DNA of 64,000 nucleotides from Pseudomonas sp. RIT623 (GCF_004519305.1 NZ_SOZA01000003.1:154108-218107); one strand, 5' to 3'. Shown: positions 1 to 10,434, counted from the first letter of the stretch. Program-made: numbers and translations. The notes: generated from the letters alone by a model not told the origin.

Positions 1-552
1 GCGCAATTGCTGGAGGATCCGGTCGCGGCTCATCACCTCGCCGGCGTTGCGCGCCAGCACCACCAGCAGGTTGTACTCGCCGCTGGACAGCTCCACTTCT
101 TCGCCGCGCCAGCTGACGTTGCGCTCGGCCAGGTCGATGCGCAGGCCGCCAATCTGGATCAAGTCGCTGTCCAGGCGCGGCTCGTTGACGCTGCTGCGGC
201 GCAGCAAGGTGCGCACCCGCGCCAGCAACACCCGCGGTTCGCAGGGTTTGGTGACATAGTCGTCGGCGCCCATTTCCAGCCCCAGCACCTGGTCGTGGCT
301 GTCGTCGCGGGCCGTCAGCATGAGGATCGGCAGGCCCTGGGACTCCTGGCGCAGCAGGCGGCACACCTGCAAACCATCGAGGCCCGGCAGCATCAGGTCG
401 AGGATCACCAGGTCCGGCTTGTGCCGGTGAAAGTCCTCCAGCACATGGTCGCCCCGGGCGATCACCCGGACATGGAAATCGTTGCGTTGCAGGTAGCTGG
501 CAATCAGCTCGGACAGGGCGCTGTCGTCTTCGACCAGGAGAATGTTCGGCAT
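1..552 (-). CDS. OmpR-family response regulator, 3' end beyond the window
   Basis: DNA-binding response regulator, about 184 residues visible. The N-terminus MPNILLVEDDSALSELIAS is a receiver start with the paired acidic residues. The phospho-acceptor Asp sits in LVILDLMLPGLDG near residue 51, and the conserved Lys in DDYVTKPCEP. A winged-helix output domain begins (SGEYNLLVVLARNAGEV, then MSRDRIL) and runs off the window edge. The ATG at 552 is the natural start. It is transcribed away from the RND operon that starts at 711, so it very likely controls that pump. A sensor kinase gene would be expected just outside the window. Family assignment is sure; the target is inferred from position only. 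Confidence 0.9.
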   Translation of the reverse strand, partial: MPNILLVEDDSALSELIASYLQRNDFHVRVIARGDHVLEDFHRHKPDLVILDLMLPGLDGLQVCRLLRQESQGLPILMLTARDDSHDQVLGLEMGADDYVTKPCEPRVLLARVRTLLRRSSVNEPRLDSDLIQIGGLRIDLAERNVSWRGEEVELSSGEYNLLVVLARNAGEVMSRDRILQQLR

Positions 553-710
553 AAGGGGATTTGACGAAAGATTGAAGTAAGGCAGGATATAGAATCCCGG
601 GCGGGCCACCGCCGATTGTTCACACTTTTTCACACACGCCCAACACAGCTTAACAGCCGCCACCCGAACGGCTGCTTTAGCATACGCTGGATCAAACCTG
701 GAAGATCCGT

Positions 711-1886
711 ATGTCCACGCTCCGTGCTTTGCGCCTGCGCCCTCTGGCGCTGCTGGCGCTGATGACCCTTTCCCTGGCCGCTTGCAACGACGCCGCCGAG
801 CAGGAAGAAAAGGCCCCACCCTCCCAGGTCCGGGTCGAAACCCTGGCCGTGCAGCCGCTGGCCATCAGCACCGAACTCAGCGGCCGCATCCTCGCCCCGC
901 GCACCGCCGAAGTACGCGCCCGGGTCGCCGGCGTGGTGCTCAAACGCGTATACCGCGAAGGCAGCGACGTGAAACAGGGCGATGTGCTGTTCCTGATCGA
1001 CCCGGCGCCATTCAAGGCCGACTTCGACAGCGCCCGGGCCACCCTGGCCAAGGCCGAGGCCACCCTGTACCAGGCCCGCCTGCAAGAACAGCGCTACCGC
1101 GAGCTGGTCGACGACAAGGCGGTCAGCCGCCAGGAGTACGACAACTCCCGCGCTGCCTTCCTCCAGGCCGATGCCGCTGTCGCCGAGGCCAAGGCCGCGC
1201 TGGAACGCGCGCGCCTGAGCCTGGGCTACGCCACGGTCACCGCGCCGATCGCCGGGCGCGTCGGGCGCGCCCTGGTGACCGAAGGTGCGCTGGTCGGCCA
1301 GAACGAGACCACGCCGCTGGCGATCATCCAACAACTGAACCCGATCCACGCCGACGTCACCCAGTCAACCCGCGAGCTCAACGCCCTGCGCCGTTCGCTG
1401 CGCGCCGGCGAGCTGCAACGGGTCGGCCAGGACCAAGTCAAGGCCACCTTGATCCAGGATGACGGCAGCGCCTACCCGCTGGCTGGCAAGCTGCTGTTCT
1501 CCGACATCAGCGTCGACCCGAGCACCAACCAGATCACCCTGCGCAGCGAGTTCCCCAACCCCGACCTCGACCTGTTGCCGGGCAGTTACGTGCGCGTGCG
1601 CCTGGAGCAGGCCGTGCAGCCCAAGGGCATCAGCGTGCCGCAGCGCGCCATCCTGCGCGACAGTGCTGGAGTGCCCAAGGTGCTGGTGGTCGACCAGCAG
1701 GACCGCATCAGCGAACGCCAGGTGACCCTGGGCAGCGCCCAGGGCGACCGCTGGATCGTCAGCGAGGGCCTGGCCCCGGGTGACCGCGTGGTGGTCGAGG
1801 GCCTGCAACACGTCAAGGCCGGCGACCAGGTGCAAGTCGACGAACAACCAGGCGCCACCGCAGTCGCCCAACACAACGGCCAATGA
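711..1886 (+). CDS. RND efflux periplasmic adaptor (membrane fusion lipoprotein)
   Basis: 391-residue HlyD/AcrA-type adaptor that links an inner-membrane RND pump to an outer-membrane channel. A lipoprotein signal ends in the lipobox LAAC (Cys near residue 25). The lipoyl/hairpin halves are visible: AEVRARVAGVVLKRVYREG then GDVLFLIDPAPFKADF, a coiled-coil hairpin (about residues 100-165), and the second lipoyl half GYATVTAPIAGRVGRALV. The gene is 11 bp upstream of the transporter and forms an operon with it. It is clearly similar to the adaptor at 10435-11577, which suggests an old duplication. The substrate cannot be told from sequence. Confidence 0.93.
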   Translation: MSTLRALRLRPLALLALMTLSLAACNDAAEQEEKAPPSQVRVETLAVQPLAISTELSGRILAPRTAEVRARVAGVVLKRVYREGSDVKQGDVLFLIDPAPFKADFDSARATLAKAEATLYQARLQEQRYRELVDDKAVSRQEYDNSRAAFLQADAAVAEAKAALERARLSLGYATVTAPIAGRVGRALVTEGALVGQNETTPLAIIQQLNPIHADVTQSTRELNALRRSLRAGELQRVGQDQVKATLIQDDGSAYPLAGKLLFSDISVDPSTNQITLRSEFPNPDLDLLPGSYVRVRLEQAVQPKGISVPQRAILRDSAGVPKVLVVDQQDRISERQVTLGSAQGDRWIVSEGLAPGDRVVVEGLQHVKAGDQVQVDEQPGATAVAQHNGQ

Positions 1887-1897
1887 GGGCCTGATCC

Positions 1898-4800
1898 ATG
1901 CCGCAGTTCTTCATCGACCGCCCGGTGTTCGCCTGGGTGGTGGCCTTGTTCATCCTCCTGGTCGGTGCCCTGGCCATCCCGCAGTTGCCGGTGGCCCAGT
2001 ATCCCGATGTGGCCCCGCCGCAGGTGGAAATCTACGCCGTCTACCCCGGCGCTTCGGCGGCGACCATGGACGAGAGCGTGGTCAGCATCATCGAGCAGGA
2101 GCTCAACGGTGCCGACAACCTGCTGTACTTCGAGTCGCAGAGCAGCCTGGGCAGCGCCACCATCACCGCCAGCTTCCAGCCTGGCACCAACCCGGACCTG
2201 GCCCAGGTGGACGTGCAGAACCGCCTGAAAGTGATCGAGTCGCGCCTGCCACGCCCGGTAACCCAGCAGGGCCTGCAAGTGGAGAAAGTGTCCACCGGTT
2301 TCCTGCTCATGGCCACCCTTACCGCCGAGGATGGCAGCCTCGACGAGATCGCCCTGTCCGATATCCTCGCGCGCAACGTGATGAACGAGATCCGTCGCCT
2401 CAAGGGCGTCGGCAAGGCGCAGCTGTATGGCTCCGAACGGGCCATGCGCATCTGGATCGACCCGGCCAAGCTGGTCGGCTTCAACCTCACGCCCAACGAC
2501 GTTGCCGAGGCCATCGCCGCGCAGAACGCCCAGGTCGCCCCCGGCAGCATCGGCGACCTGCCGAGCCGACCGACCCAGGAGATCACCGCCAACGTGGTGG
2601 TCAAGGGCCAGTTGAGCACCCCCGAGGAGTTCGCCGCCATCGTCCTGCGCGCCAACACCGATGGCTCCACGGTCACTGTCGGTGACGTCGCGCGGGTCGA
2701 GATCGGGGCCCAGGAGTACCAGTACGGCACCCGCCTCAACGGCAAGGCCACCAGCGCCTTCAGCGTCAAGCTGTCGCCCGGCGCCAACGCCATGGAAACC
2801 GCGACCCTGGTCAAGCAGAAGCTCGACGAGCTGTCGCGCTACTTCCCGGCCGGGGTGAAGTACGACATTCCCTACGATACCTCGCCCTTCGTCAAGGTCT
2901 CGATCAAGCAGGTGATCAACACCCTGCTCGAGGCCATGGTGCTGGTGTTCGCGGTGATGTTCCTGTTCCTGCAGAACTTCCGCTACACGCTGATTCCAAC
3001 CCTGGTGGTGCCGGTGGCGCTGATGGGCACCTTCGCGGTGATGAACGTGCTGGGCTTCTCGGTCAACGTGCTGACCCTGTTCGGCATGGTGCTGGCCATC
3101 GGTATCCTGGTGGACGACGCCATCGTCGTGGTGGAAAACGTCGAGCGGATCATGGCCGAGGAAGGCCTGCCGCCCAAGGAAGCCACGCGCAAGGCCATGG
3201 GCCAGATCAGCGGCGCCATCGTCGGCATTACCCTGGTGCTGGTGGCGGTATTCCTGCCGATGGCCTTCATGCAAGGTTCGGTGGGGGTGATCTACCAGCA
3301 GTTCTCGGTGTCGATGGCCGTGTCGATCCTGTTCTCGGCGTTCCTCGCCCTGAGCCTGACCCCGGCCCTGTGCGCCACCCTGCTCAAGCCGCTGGAGAAA
3401 GGCGAGCATCATGAGCGCAAGGGCTTCTTCGGCTGGTTCAACCGCCGCTTCGAAGGCATGAGCAACGGCTACCAGCGCTGGGTGGCCCACGCCCTGGCCC
3501 GCAGCGGTCGCTACCTGCTGGTGTACGCCGCGCTGGTCGGCGTGCTGGTGTACGGTTTCAGCCAGCTGCCCACCGCCTTCCTGCCCACCGAGGACCAGGG
3601 CTACACCATCACCGACATCCAGCTGCCGCCGGGCGCCAGCCAGGCACGCACCATCGAGGTCGGGCAGCAAATCGAGGCGCACAACGCCGAAGAGCCTGGC
3701 GTGGCCAACACCACGCTGATCCTCGGTTTCAGCTTCTCCGGCAGCGGGCAGAACGCGGCGCTGGCCTTCACCACGCTCAAGGACTGGTCCGAGCGCGGTG
3801 GCGACGACAGCGCGCAGTCGATCGCCGAGCGCGCCACCATGGCCTTCACCCAGCTCAAGGATGCCATCGCCTACGCAGTGCTGCCGCCGCCGGTGGATGG
3901 CCTGGGCGAGTCGACCGGTTTCGAGTTCCGTCTGCAGGACCGTGGCGGCATGGGCCACCGCGAGCTGATGCAGGCACGCGACCAACTGCTGGACGAGGCG
4001 CGCAAGAGCAAGGTGCTGGTCAACGTGCGCGAAGCCTCGCTGGCCGAAAGCCCGCAGGTGGAGCTGGAGGTGGATCGCCGCCAGGCCAATGCCCTGGGCG
4101 TGTCGTTCGCCGATATCGGCGCGGTGCTCGACACGGCGGTGGGCTCCAACTACGTCAACGACTTCCCCAACCAGGGCCGCATGCAGCGGGTGGTGGTACA
4201 GGCCGAAGGCAACCAGCGCAGCCAGGTCGAAGACCTGCTGAAGATCCACGTGCGCAACAACGCCGGCAAGATGGTCCCGCTGGGCGCCTTCGTGCGTGCC
4301 CACTGGCAGACCGGGCCGGTGCAGCTGACCCGCTACAACGGCTACCCGGCGGTGTCGATCTCCGGCGAGCCAGCGCCTGGCTTCAGCTCGGGCGAGGCCA
4401 TGGCCGAGATCGAGCGCTTGGTGGCGCAGTTGCCGGCAGGCTCCGGCCTGGAGTGGACCGGCCTGTCGCTGCAGGAACGGCTGTCCGGCAGCCAGGCGCC
4501 GTTGCTGATGGCACTGTCGCTGCTGGTGGTGTTCCTGTGCCTGGCGGCGCTGTATGAAAGCTGGTCGATTCCCACCGCGGTGCTGCTGGTGGTGCCGCTG
4601 GGGGTGCTCGGCGCGGTGGTCGCGGTGACCCTGCGCGGCCTGCCCAACGACGTGTTCTTCAAGGTGGGCCTGATCACCCTGATCGGCCTTTCGGCGAAGA
4701 ACGCCATCCTGATCATCGAGTTCGCCAAGGACCTGGTGGACCAGGGCCACGATGCCGTGGACGCGGCGATCAAGGCGGCGCGCCTGCGCTTGCGGCCGAT

Positions 4801-5020
4801 CGTGATGACCTCGCTGGCGTTCATCCTCGGCGTGGTGCCGCTGGCCATCGCCAGCGGCGCCAGCTCGGCGAGCCAGCAAGCGATCGGCACCGGGGTGATT
4901 GGCGGCATGCTCAGCGCCACCTTCGCCGTGGTGTTCGTGCCGGTGTTCTTCGTGGTGGTGATGCGCCTGGCCCGGCGTGGTAAAGCCAAGGCCGGCGCGG
5001 TGGCCAACGGCGAAGCCTGA
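1898..5020 (+). CDS. RND multidrug efflux transporter, HAE1 family
   Basis: 1040-residue inner-membrane proton/drug antiporter of the AcrB/MexB fold. The N-terminus [19 protein letters not shown] is the usual cytoplasmic stretch plus TM1. The proton-relay pair is in [19 protein letters not shown] (Asp near residues 405-406) and the partner Lys in GLSAKNAILIIEFAKD (near 934). The second-half family motif [19 protein letters not shown] is present, and length is typical. No outer-membrane factor follows; the next gene is mobA. The pump must therefore borrow a channel, possibly the one encoded at 5888-7291. Expression is probably controlled by the divergent response regulator at 1-552. Confidence 0.95.
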   Translation: MPQFFIDRPVFAWVVALFILLVGALAIPQLPVAQYPDVAPPQVEIYAVYPGASAATMDESVVSIIEQELNGADNLLYFESQSSLGSATITASFQPGTNPDLAQVDVQNRLKVIESRLPRPVTQQGLQVEKVSTGFLLMATLTAEDGSLDEIALSDILARNVMNEIRRLKGVGKAQLYGSERAMRIWIDPAKLVGFNLTPNDVAEAIAAQNAQVAPGSIGDLPSRPTQEITANVVVKGQLSTPEEFAAIVLRANTDGSTVTVGDVARVEIGAQEYQYGTRLNGKATSAFSVKLSPGANAMETATLVKQKLDELSRYFPAGVKYDIPYDTSPFVKVSIKQVINTLLEAMVLVFAVMFLFLQNFRYTLIPTLVVPVALMGTFAVMNVLGFSVNVLTLFGMVLAIGILVDDAIVVVENVERIMAEEGLPPKEATRKAMGQISGAIVGITLVLVAVFLPMAFMQGSVGVIYQQFSVSMAVSILFSAFLALSLTPALCATLLKPLEKGEHHERKGFFGWFNRRFEGMSNGYQRWVAHALARSGRYLLVYAALVGVLVYGFSQLPTAFLPTEDQGYTITDIQLPPGASQARTIEVGQQIEAHNAEEPGVANTTLILGFSFSGSGQNAALAFTTLKDWSERGGDDSAQSIAERATMAFTQLKDAIAYAVLPPPVDGLGESTGFEFRLQDRGGMGHRELMQARDQLLDEARKSKVLVNVREASLAESPQVELEVDRRQANALGVSFADIGAVLDTAVGSNYVNDFPNQGRMQRVVVQAEGNQRSQVEDLLKIHVRNNAGKMVPLGAFVRAHWQTGPVQLTRYNGYPAVSISGEPAPGFSSGEAMAEIERLVAQLPAGSGLEWTGLSLQERLSGSQAPLLMALSLLVVFLCLAALYESWSIPTAVLLVVPLGVLGAVVAVTLRGLPNDVFFKVGLITLIGLSAKNAILIIEFAKDLVDQGHDAVDAAIKAARLRLRPIVMTSLAFILGVVPLAIASGASSASQQAIGTGVIGGMLSATFAVVFVPVFFVVVMRLARRGKAKAGAVANGEA

Positions 5021-5046
5021 CTGGACAAGCCCCGCGTTAAATGGGA

Positions 5047-5080
5047 GGGTTCCCGGCATTGACTGCCCGGAACCCTTTTT
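5047..5080 (+). terminator. Rho-independent terminator after the RND operon
   Basis: A 7-bp perfect stem (GGGTTCC at 5047-5053 with GGAACCC at 5069-5075) closes a 15-nt loop and is followed directly by TTTTT at 5076-5080. It lies 27 bp after the transporter stop. Unusually, the mobA start codon (5082) comes 1 nt after the T-run, and the only SD-like bases (GGAA, 5069-5072) lie in the 3' arm of the stem. Confidence 0.8.
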
Positions 5081-5081
5081 C

Positions 5082-5657
5082 ATGCCCGACGTTCTTCCCC
5101 CCTGCTCCATCCTTGTTCTTGCCGGCGGCCGCGGCCAGCGCATGGGCGGGCGCGACAAGGGGCTGCTGACCTGGCACGGCGAGCCGCTGGTGGCCCATGT
5201 GCAGCGTGCCGTACGCGCGCTCAGCGATGACCTGGTGATCTCTTGCAACCGCAACCAAGCAGCCTATGCGGCTTATGCCGACCAGCTGGTCGGCGACGCC
5301 GACGCGGACTTCCCCGGGCCGCTGGCCGGAGTGATCAGCGGGCTCAAGGTGGCGCGGCATCAATGGGTGGTGTTGCTGGCCTGCGATGCACCACGGATCG
5401 ACAAGGCCTTGATCGAAGACCTGCTGACATTGTCGGTGGCCCACGACAGCGCGGCCATGGTGCGCCAGGGTGGCTACTGGCAGCCGATGTTCAGTGTATT
5501 GCCGCGACGCTTGTTGCCGCTGCTGGAGCAGGCCTGGCAAGCGGGCGAGCGGAGTTTGCAGAAGGCGTTGTTGCAGGACAGCGTGCAGGGCCTGGAATGT
5601 GCTGAAGATGACCTGCGCCTGAGCAACTTCAATAGCCCGGAGTGGTTACAGGATTAA
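5082..5657 (+). CDS. mobA: Molybdenum cofactor guanylyltransferase MobA
   Basis: 191-residue enzyme that transfers GMP from GTP to molybdopterin to make the MGD cofactor used by DMSO-reductase-family enzymes. The nucleotide-binding signature SILVLAGGRGQRMGGRDKG is near residues 9-27 and DADADFPGPLAGVISGL is the second conserved patch. The Asp of LLACDAP matches the metal-binding Asp. The start is placed at 5082 because the family signature begins 9 residues later and in-frame codons further upstream lie inside the RND gene. Translation starts just after a terminator hairpin, so expression must come from RNA that reads through, or from a promoter inside the RND gene. Confidence 0.93.
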   Translation: MPDVLPPCSILVLAGGRGQRMGGRDKGLLTWHGEPLVAHVQRAVRALSDDLVISCNRNQAAYAAYADQLVGDADADFPGPLAGVISGLKVARHQWVVLLACDAPRIDKALIEDLLTLSVAHDSAAMVRQGGYWQPMFSVLPRRLLPLLEQAWQAGERSLQKALLQDSVQGLECAEDDLRLSNFNSPEWLQD

Positions 5658-5684
5658 CCTGGACCTTGGTACACCTCGCTCCTC

Positions 5685-5800
5685 TGTAGGAGCGGCCTTG
5701 TGTCGCGAAAGGGCCGCGTAGCGGCCCCGGCAATATTTGCCTCGCCACGAGATCCCGGGGCTGCTGTGCAGCCCTTTCGCGACACAAGGCCGCTCCTACA
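5685..5800. repeat. Inverted REP pair (REPIN-like)
   Basis: Two 30-bp arms form a perfect inverted repeat. The left arm is 5685-5714 (begins tgtaggagcggccttgtgtc); the right arm is 5771-5800 (its exact reverse complement). About 56 bp separate them. Arms of this type are the common extragenic palindromes of P. putida. The pair lies between the convergent ends of mobA and the outer-membrane factor gene. Confidence 0.9.
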
Positions 5801-5818
5801 CAGCTTGTGTAAACCCGA

Positions 5819-5852
5819 ATAAAAAAAGCCCCGAGGCAAAGATCCCCGGGGC
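5819..5852 (-). terminator. Rho-independent terminator of the minus-strand RND operon
   Basis: On the minus strand GCCCCG (5852-5847) pairs with CGGGGC (5833-5828) and is followed by TTTTTTT (5827-5821). It lies 35 bp after the outer-membrane factor stop at 5888, in the right orientation to end the 11577-5888 operon. Confidence 0.8.
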
Positions 5853-5887
5853 CGAGCGGTTGGAATCCCCAACCAAAGGAGTTGGTT

Positions 5888-7291
5888 TCAGCCCTTGTCC
5901 GGCCAACCGCCACCCAGTGCACGGAACAGATCGACCAGTGCCAGTTGCCGCTGGGTGCTGGCCTCGATGAAGGCCGCCTCATTCACATAATTGCTGCGCT
6001 GCGCGTCCAGGTAGCGCAGGTGGTTGTCCACCCCGCCCTCATAACGCGCCTTGGCCAACGCCTCGGTCGCCCGGCTGGTATCGGCCAGGGCACGCCGCGC
6101 GGCTTCCTCGCGGCGCAAGGTATCGGTGGCGGCCAGGGCGTCGGCCACTTCGCGGAAGGCGCTCTGGATCGTGCCTTCGTAAGCGGCCACCGCCGAATCC
6201 TTGCGTGCCTCGGCCAGGCTCAGGCCGGCCTTGTTGCGCCCGCCGTCGAACAGCGGCAGCGACAGCTGGGGCATGAACGTCCAGCTACGCGAGCCACCGT
6301 CGAACAGCCCGGACATCTGCGCGCTGGAGGTGCCGAAGCTGCCGGTCAGGCTGATCCGCGGGAAGAACGCCGCCCGCGCCGCGCCGATATCGGCATTGCG
6401 CGCCCGCAGCCGGTGCTCGGCGGCGAGGATGTCCGGGCGGCGCTCGATCAGCGCCGACGGCGCGCCTGGGGCGATGTCCTGCAGGACCATCGGCTCAGCC
6501 GAGCGCCCGGCCGGAATGACCTTGCCCGCCTCGGCGCTACCCAGCAGCAGGACCAGCGCGTTATAGGCCTGGCGCTGCTCGCGCACGATGCCTTCCAGCT
6601 CGGCCCGTGACTGCTCAACCAGCCCCAGCGCTTCCTGGTGGTCCAGCGCCGTGGCCGTGCCGGCGCCTCGCCGCTGGCCGACCAGGGCCAGCGAGTCCTC
6701 GCGGCTGGCCAGGGTCTGGCGAGTCAGCGTCAGGCGCCGTTCGGCACCGTCCAGGGTCAGGTAGGCCTGGCTCACTTCGGCGATCAGCGCGATGCGCGCG
6801 GCACGGCCGACTTCCTCGGTGGCCAGGTACTGCTGCAGGGCCGCATCGCTCAGGCTCTTGACCCGACCGAACAGGTCCACTTCATACTCTGGCAGCGACA
6901 GCCCCACCTGGTAACTGCTGCTGACCCCTTCCCTGCCGCTGTTCGACAGGTCCGCCGGCAGGTGCTGGCGGTTGCCAGAAGCACCTGCATTCAGGCCAGG
7001 TACCCGGTCGGCCCGCTGGATACGGTACTGCGCGCGGGCCTGCTCGATATCCAGCAGCGTTTGACGCAAGGAGCGGTTGTTGTCCAGTGCCGTGGTGACC
7101 AGTTGGCGCAAGGCCGGATCAACGATGAACGCCTGCCAATCCAGCTGCTCCACCGCCTTGCCCTGATGGCCGGCGGCATCGCCCCAGGCAGCCGCCACCG
7201 GCGCCTCCGGGCGCTGGTAGGTCGGTGCCAGGGAGCAGCCGACCAGGGTAAAGGCCAGCGCGAACGGGAGTGCATATTTACCCATGACCAT
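5888..7291 (-). CDS. Outer-membrane efflux channel (OprM/TtgC-type lipoprotein)
   Basis: 467-residue TolC-like outer-membrane factor, third gene of a tripartite RND operon. A lipoprotein signal ends in LVGC, followed by SLAPTYQRPEAPVAAAW, the usual NodT-family start. Two repeats of the OEP domain follow, with the hallmark motifs ALIERRPDILAAEHRLRARN and AAFFPRISLTGSFG, and a C-terminal LVDLFRALGGGW. The ATG at 7291 overlaps the transporter TGA as TGATG, so translation is probably coupled. A GTG one codon earlier (7294) and an ATG two codons later (7285) are alternative starts. It could also serve the channel-less pump at 711-5020. Confidence 0.93.
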   Translation of the reverse strand: MVMGKYALPFALAFTLVGCSLAPTYQRPEAPVAAAWGDAAGHQGKAVEQLDWQAFIVDPALRQLVTTALDNNRSLRQTLLDIEQARAQYRIQRADRVPGLNAGASGNRQHLPADLSNSGREGVSSSYQVGLSLPEYEVDLFGRVKSLSDAALQQYLATEEVGRAARIALIAEVSQAYLTLDGAERRLTLTRQTLASREDSLALVGQRRGAGTATALDHQEALGLVEQSRAELEGIVREQRQAYNALVLLLGSAEAGKVIPAGRSAEPMVLQDIAPGAPSALIERRPDILAAEHRLRARNADIGAARAAFFPRISLTGSFGTSSAQMSGLFDGGSRSWTFMPQLSLPLFDGGRNKAGLSLAEARKDSAVAAYEGTIQSAFREVADALAATDTLRREEAARRALADTSRATEALAKARYEGGVDNHLRYLDAQRSNYVNEAAFIEASTQRQLALVDLFRALGGGWPDKG

Positions 7292-10200
7292 CACTTCGTC
7301 ACCTCGACAGCATGTTGCACCGGGGCCGGCTTGCGCTTGAGCAGCTTCAGCACCCAGACGAAACAGATCGGCACGAACACCACGCCCAGCAAGGTGGCGC
7401 TGAGCATGCCGCCGATCACGCCGGTACCAATGGCCCGTTGGCTGGCCGCGCCGGCGCCAGTGGCGATGGCCAGGGGCACCACGCCGAGGATGAAGGCCAT
7501 GGAGGTCATCACGATCGGGCGGAAACGCAGGCGCGCGGCCTCGATGGCGGCGTCACTCAAGCTGTAGCCCTTCTCCCACAGTTCCTTGGCGAACTCGACG
7601 ATCAGGATGGCGTTCTTCGCCGCCAGGCCGATGATGGTGATCAGGCCGACCTTGAAGTACACGTCGTTGGGCATACCGGTGAGCAATACCGCCCAGACCG
7701 CGCCCAAGGCGCCGATCGGCACGATCAGCATCACCGTCAGCGGGATCGCCCAGCTCTCGTACAATGCCACCAGCAGCAGGAACACCACCAGGATGGCCAG
7801 GGCGAACAGGCCGGCGGCCTGGCCACTGGAGACCTTCTCCTGATAGGAAAGGCCGGTCCAGGCATAGCCGATGCCGGGTTGCAGCTCGCCGACCAGACGC
7901 TCCATTTCGGCCATCGCCTGGCCAGTGCTGTAGCCGGGCGCGGCGTCGCCGGCGATACGGATCGACGGGTAGCCGTTGTAGCGCACCAACTGCACCGGCC
8001 CTTCCTCCCACTGGGTGGTGGCGAAGGCACTGAACGGCACCTGCTCGCCGCTGGCGTTCGGCGCATAGAGGCGCAGCACGCTTTCCGGGGTCATGCGCTC
8101 GCCCTGCTCGGCCTGCACCACCACGCGCTGTTGGCGCCCGGCATTGGTGAAGTCGTTGATCACCGCCGAGCCGAAGGCGGTGGCCAGGGTGCTGTTGATC
8201 GACTCGAAGTTCACCCCCAGGGCACGGGCCTTGTCGCGATCGATCTTGACCCGCAATTGCGGCGCCTCGGCCAGGCCTTCCATCATCGCGTAGAGGAACA
8301 CCGGGTTGCCGTTGGCGCGGGCCAGCAGCTGGTCACGAGCCGCCAGCAACGCTTCACGCCCCAGGCCGCCGCGGTCCATCAAGCGCAGGGCGAAACCGCC
8401 GGAGTTGCCCAGGCCGTCGATCGGCGGCGGCATGACCGCGGTGATGGCACCGTCGCCGTTGGCCACGAAGCGCTCGTTGGTCGCGACGATTTCGTCAGCC
8501 GCCGATTGGCCCTTGCCGCGTTGCGACCAGTCCTTGTAGGTCGGAAAGGCCAGCGCGGCATTCTCGCCCTGGCCCGAGAAACTGAAGCCGGTCACCACGA
8601 TCGAATTGGCCACCGCCTCGCGAGACATCAGGAACTGCTCGAGCGCTTCGGCGGTATGATCAGTGCGCACCCGGCTGGCGCCAGGCGGCAGTTGCACGTC
8701 GACGATGCCGTAGCCGAGGTCCTCGGCGGGCACGAAGGCCTCCGGCACGCGCAGGTAGGAATAACCCAGCACCACCAGGATGCCGACATAGGCGAGCATC
8801 CAGCGTCCGGCACGGGCCACCAGTGCACTGTTCATCAGCGAATAGCGTTCGGTCACACGGGCGAAGCCGCGGTTGAAGGCACCAAAGAAACCGCCTTTCT
8901 CGTGGTGCCCATGGGCCACGGGTTTGAGCAGCGTGGCACACAGCGCCGGAGTGAAGGTCAGGGCCAGGAAGCCGGAGAACAGGATCGATACCGCCAGCGA
9001 CACCGAGAACTGCTGGTAGATCACCCCGACCGAGCCGGACATGAACGCCAACGGCAGGAACACCGCCGCCAACACCATGGTGATACCAATGATCGCCCCG
9101 GACACCTGCCCCATCGCCTTGATGGTCGCTTCCGTCGGCGACAGCCCTTCCTCGGCCATCAAGCGCTCGACGTTCTCCACCACGACGATGGCGTCGTCCA
9201 CCAGGATACCGATGGCCAGTACCATGCCGAACATGGTCATCATGTTCACCGAGAAACCCAGCAGCTTCATGATCATCAGCGTGCCCAGCAGGCACACCGG
9301 CACCACGATCGACGGGATCAGGGTGTAGCGCACGTTCTGCAGGAACAGGAACATCACCAGGAACACCAGCACCATGGCTTCGATCAGGGTGTGGATCACC
9401 TTCTCGATGGCCACGTCGACGAAGCGCGAGGTGTCGTAGGGCACCGAGTATTCGACGCCCTCCGGGAAGAACTGCGACAGCTCGGCCAGGCGCTCCTTGA
9501 CCAGGGTCGCGGTTTCGATGGCGTTGGCGCCCGGTGCCAGCTGCACCGCGGCGACCACGGCGGGCTTGCCGTCCAGGCGCGCCGAGAGGTTGTAGTTCTC
9601 GCTGCCGATGGCCAGGCGCGCGACGTCGCCCAGGCGCACGCTGGAGCCGTCCGGGTTGGCGCGCAGGACGATGCCGGCGAAGGCCTCGGGGGTTTCCAGG
9701 GTGCCCTGCACGGCCAGGGTCGCGGTCAGTTCCTGCTCGCTGGCGCCAGGCGTGCTGCCGAAACTGCCGGCGGGTACCTGGACGTTCTGGCCACGAATGG
9801 CGTTGCCGATGTCGTCGATGGACAGGCCGTAGCCCACCAGCTTCTGCGGATCGACCCAGACCCGCATCGCCGCCTCGGAGGCGAAGAACTGCAGCTTGCC
9901 CACGCCGGGGACGCGCAGCAGCTCGTTGTTGATGTTGCGCGCGGCATAGTCGGCCAGGGTGGTGATGTCGTCACGCCCACCGCTGGCGCTGGTCAGGGCG
10001 TACATCAGCAGGAAGCCGGAACTGGCCTGCTCGACCTTCAGGCCCTGGGTCAACACCGCCTGGGGCATGCGCGCCTCGGCCTTCTTCAGGCGGTTCTGCA
10101 CGTCGACCTGGGCCATGTCCGGGTCGGTGCCGGGCTGGAACGTCACCATTACCTCGGCTACGCCGTTGGAGTTGTTGGTGGACTCGTAGTACAGCAGGCC

Positions 10201-10419
10201 CTTGGCGCCGTTGAGTGACTCCTCGATGATGCTGGTCACCGACTCGACCATCACCTTGGCGGACGCGCCCGGGTAGACGGCGTTGATGGAAATCTGTGGC
10301 GGCGCCACGCTGGGATACTGGGCCACCGGCAACGCCGGGATCACCAGCAACCCGGCCAGGGAAATGAACAGCGCCACGACCCAGGCGAAGTTCGGCCGAT
10401 TGATGAAGAACTTGGACAT
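7291..10419 (-). CDS. RND multidrug efflux transporter, HAE1 family
   Basis: 1042-residue AcrB-type transporter in the inner membrane. It starts [19 protein letters not shown], carries the proton-relay Asp pair in [19 protein letters not shown] (about residue 405) and the relay Lys in [16 protein letters not shown] (about 940). Length and the duplicated 6-TM plus porter layout are standard. It resembles the transporter at 1898-5020 through most of its length ([33 protein letters not shown] shared in form). It is flanked by its adaptor 15 bp upstream and its channel with a 1-bp overlap downstream. SD-like GAGGG precedes the ATG at 10419. Confidence 0.95.
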   Translation of the reverse strand: MSKFFINRPNFAWVVALFISLAGLLVIPALPVAQYPSVAPPQISINAVYPGASAKVMVESVTSIIEESLNGAKGLLYYESTNNSNGVAEVMVTFQPGTDPDMAQVDVQNRLKKAEARMPQAVLTQGLKVEQASSGFLLMYALTSASGGRDDITTLADYAARNINNELLRVPGVGKLQFFASEAAMRVWVDPQKLVGYGLSIDDIGNAIRGQNVQVPAGSFGSTPGASEQELTATLAVQGTLETPEAFAGIVLRANPDGSSVRLGDVARLAIGSENYNLSARLDGKPAVVAAVQLAPGANAIETATLVKERLAELSQFFPEGVEYSVPYDTSRFVDVAIEKVIHTLIEAMVLVFLVMFLFLQNVRYTLIPSIVVPVCLLGTLMIMKLLGFSVNMMTMFGMVLAIGILVDDAIVVVENVERLMAEEGLSPTEATIKAMGQVSGAIIGITMVLAAVFLPLAFMSGSVGVIYQQFSVSLAVSILFSGFLALTFTPALCATLLKPVAHGHHEKGGFFGAFNRGFARVTERYSLMNSALVARAGRWMLAYVGILVVLGYSYLRVPEAFVPAEDLGYGIVDVQLPPGASRVRTDHTAEALEQFLMSREAVANSIVVTGFSFSGQGENAALAFPTYKDWSQRGKGQSAADEIVATNERFVANGDGAITAVMPPPIDGLGNSGGFALRLMDRGGLGREALLAARDQLLARANGNPVFLYAMMEGLAEAPQLRVKIDRDKARALGVNFESINSTLATAFGSAVINDFTNAGRQQRVVVQAEQGERMTPESVLRLYAPNASGEQVPFSAFATTQWEEGPVQLVRYNGYPSIRIAGDAAPGYSTGQAMAEMERLVGELQPGIGYAWTGLSYQEKVSSGQAAGLFALAILVVFLLLVALYESWAIPLTVMLIVPIGALGAVWAVLLTGMPNDVYFKVGLITIIGLAAKNAILIVEFAKELWEKGYSLSDAAIEAARLRFRPIVMTSMAFILGVVPLAIATGAGAASQRAIGTGVIGGMLSATLLGVVFVPICFVWVLKLLKRKPAPVQHAVEVTK

Positions 10420-10434
10420 CTCGCTACCCTCGCC

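Noticed and set aside
1586..5254. Very long open frame on the minus strand opposite the RND transporter
   Set aside because: It mirrors the codon bias of the high-GC gene at 1898-5020, is His/Gln-rich throughout and shows no domain. The same holds for the long plus-strand frames opposite the other RND genes (7312-10218, 52846-54441, 56142-59255) and opposite cobN (19108-21933).
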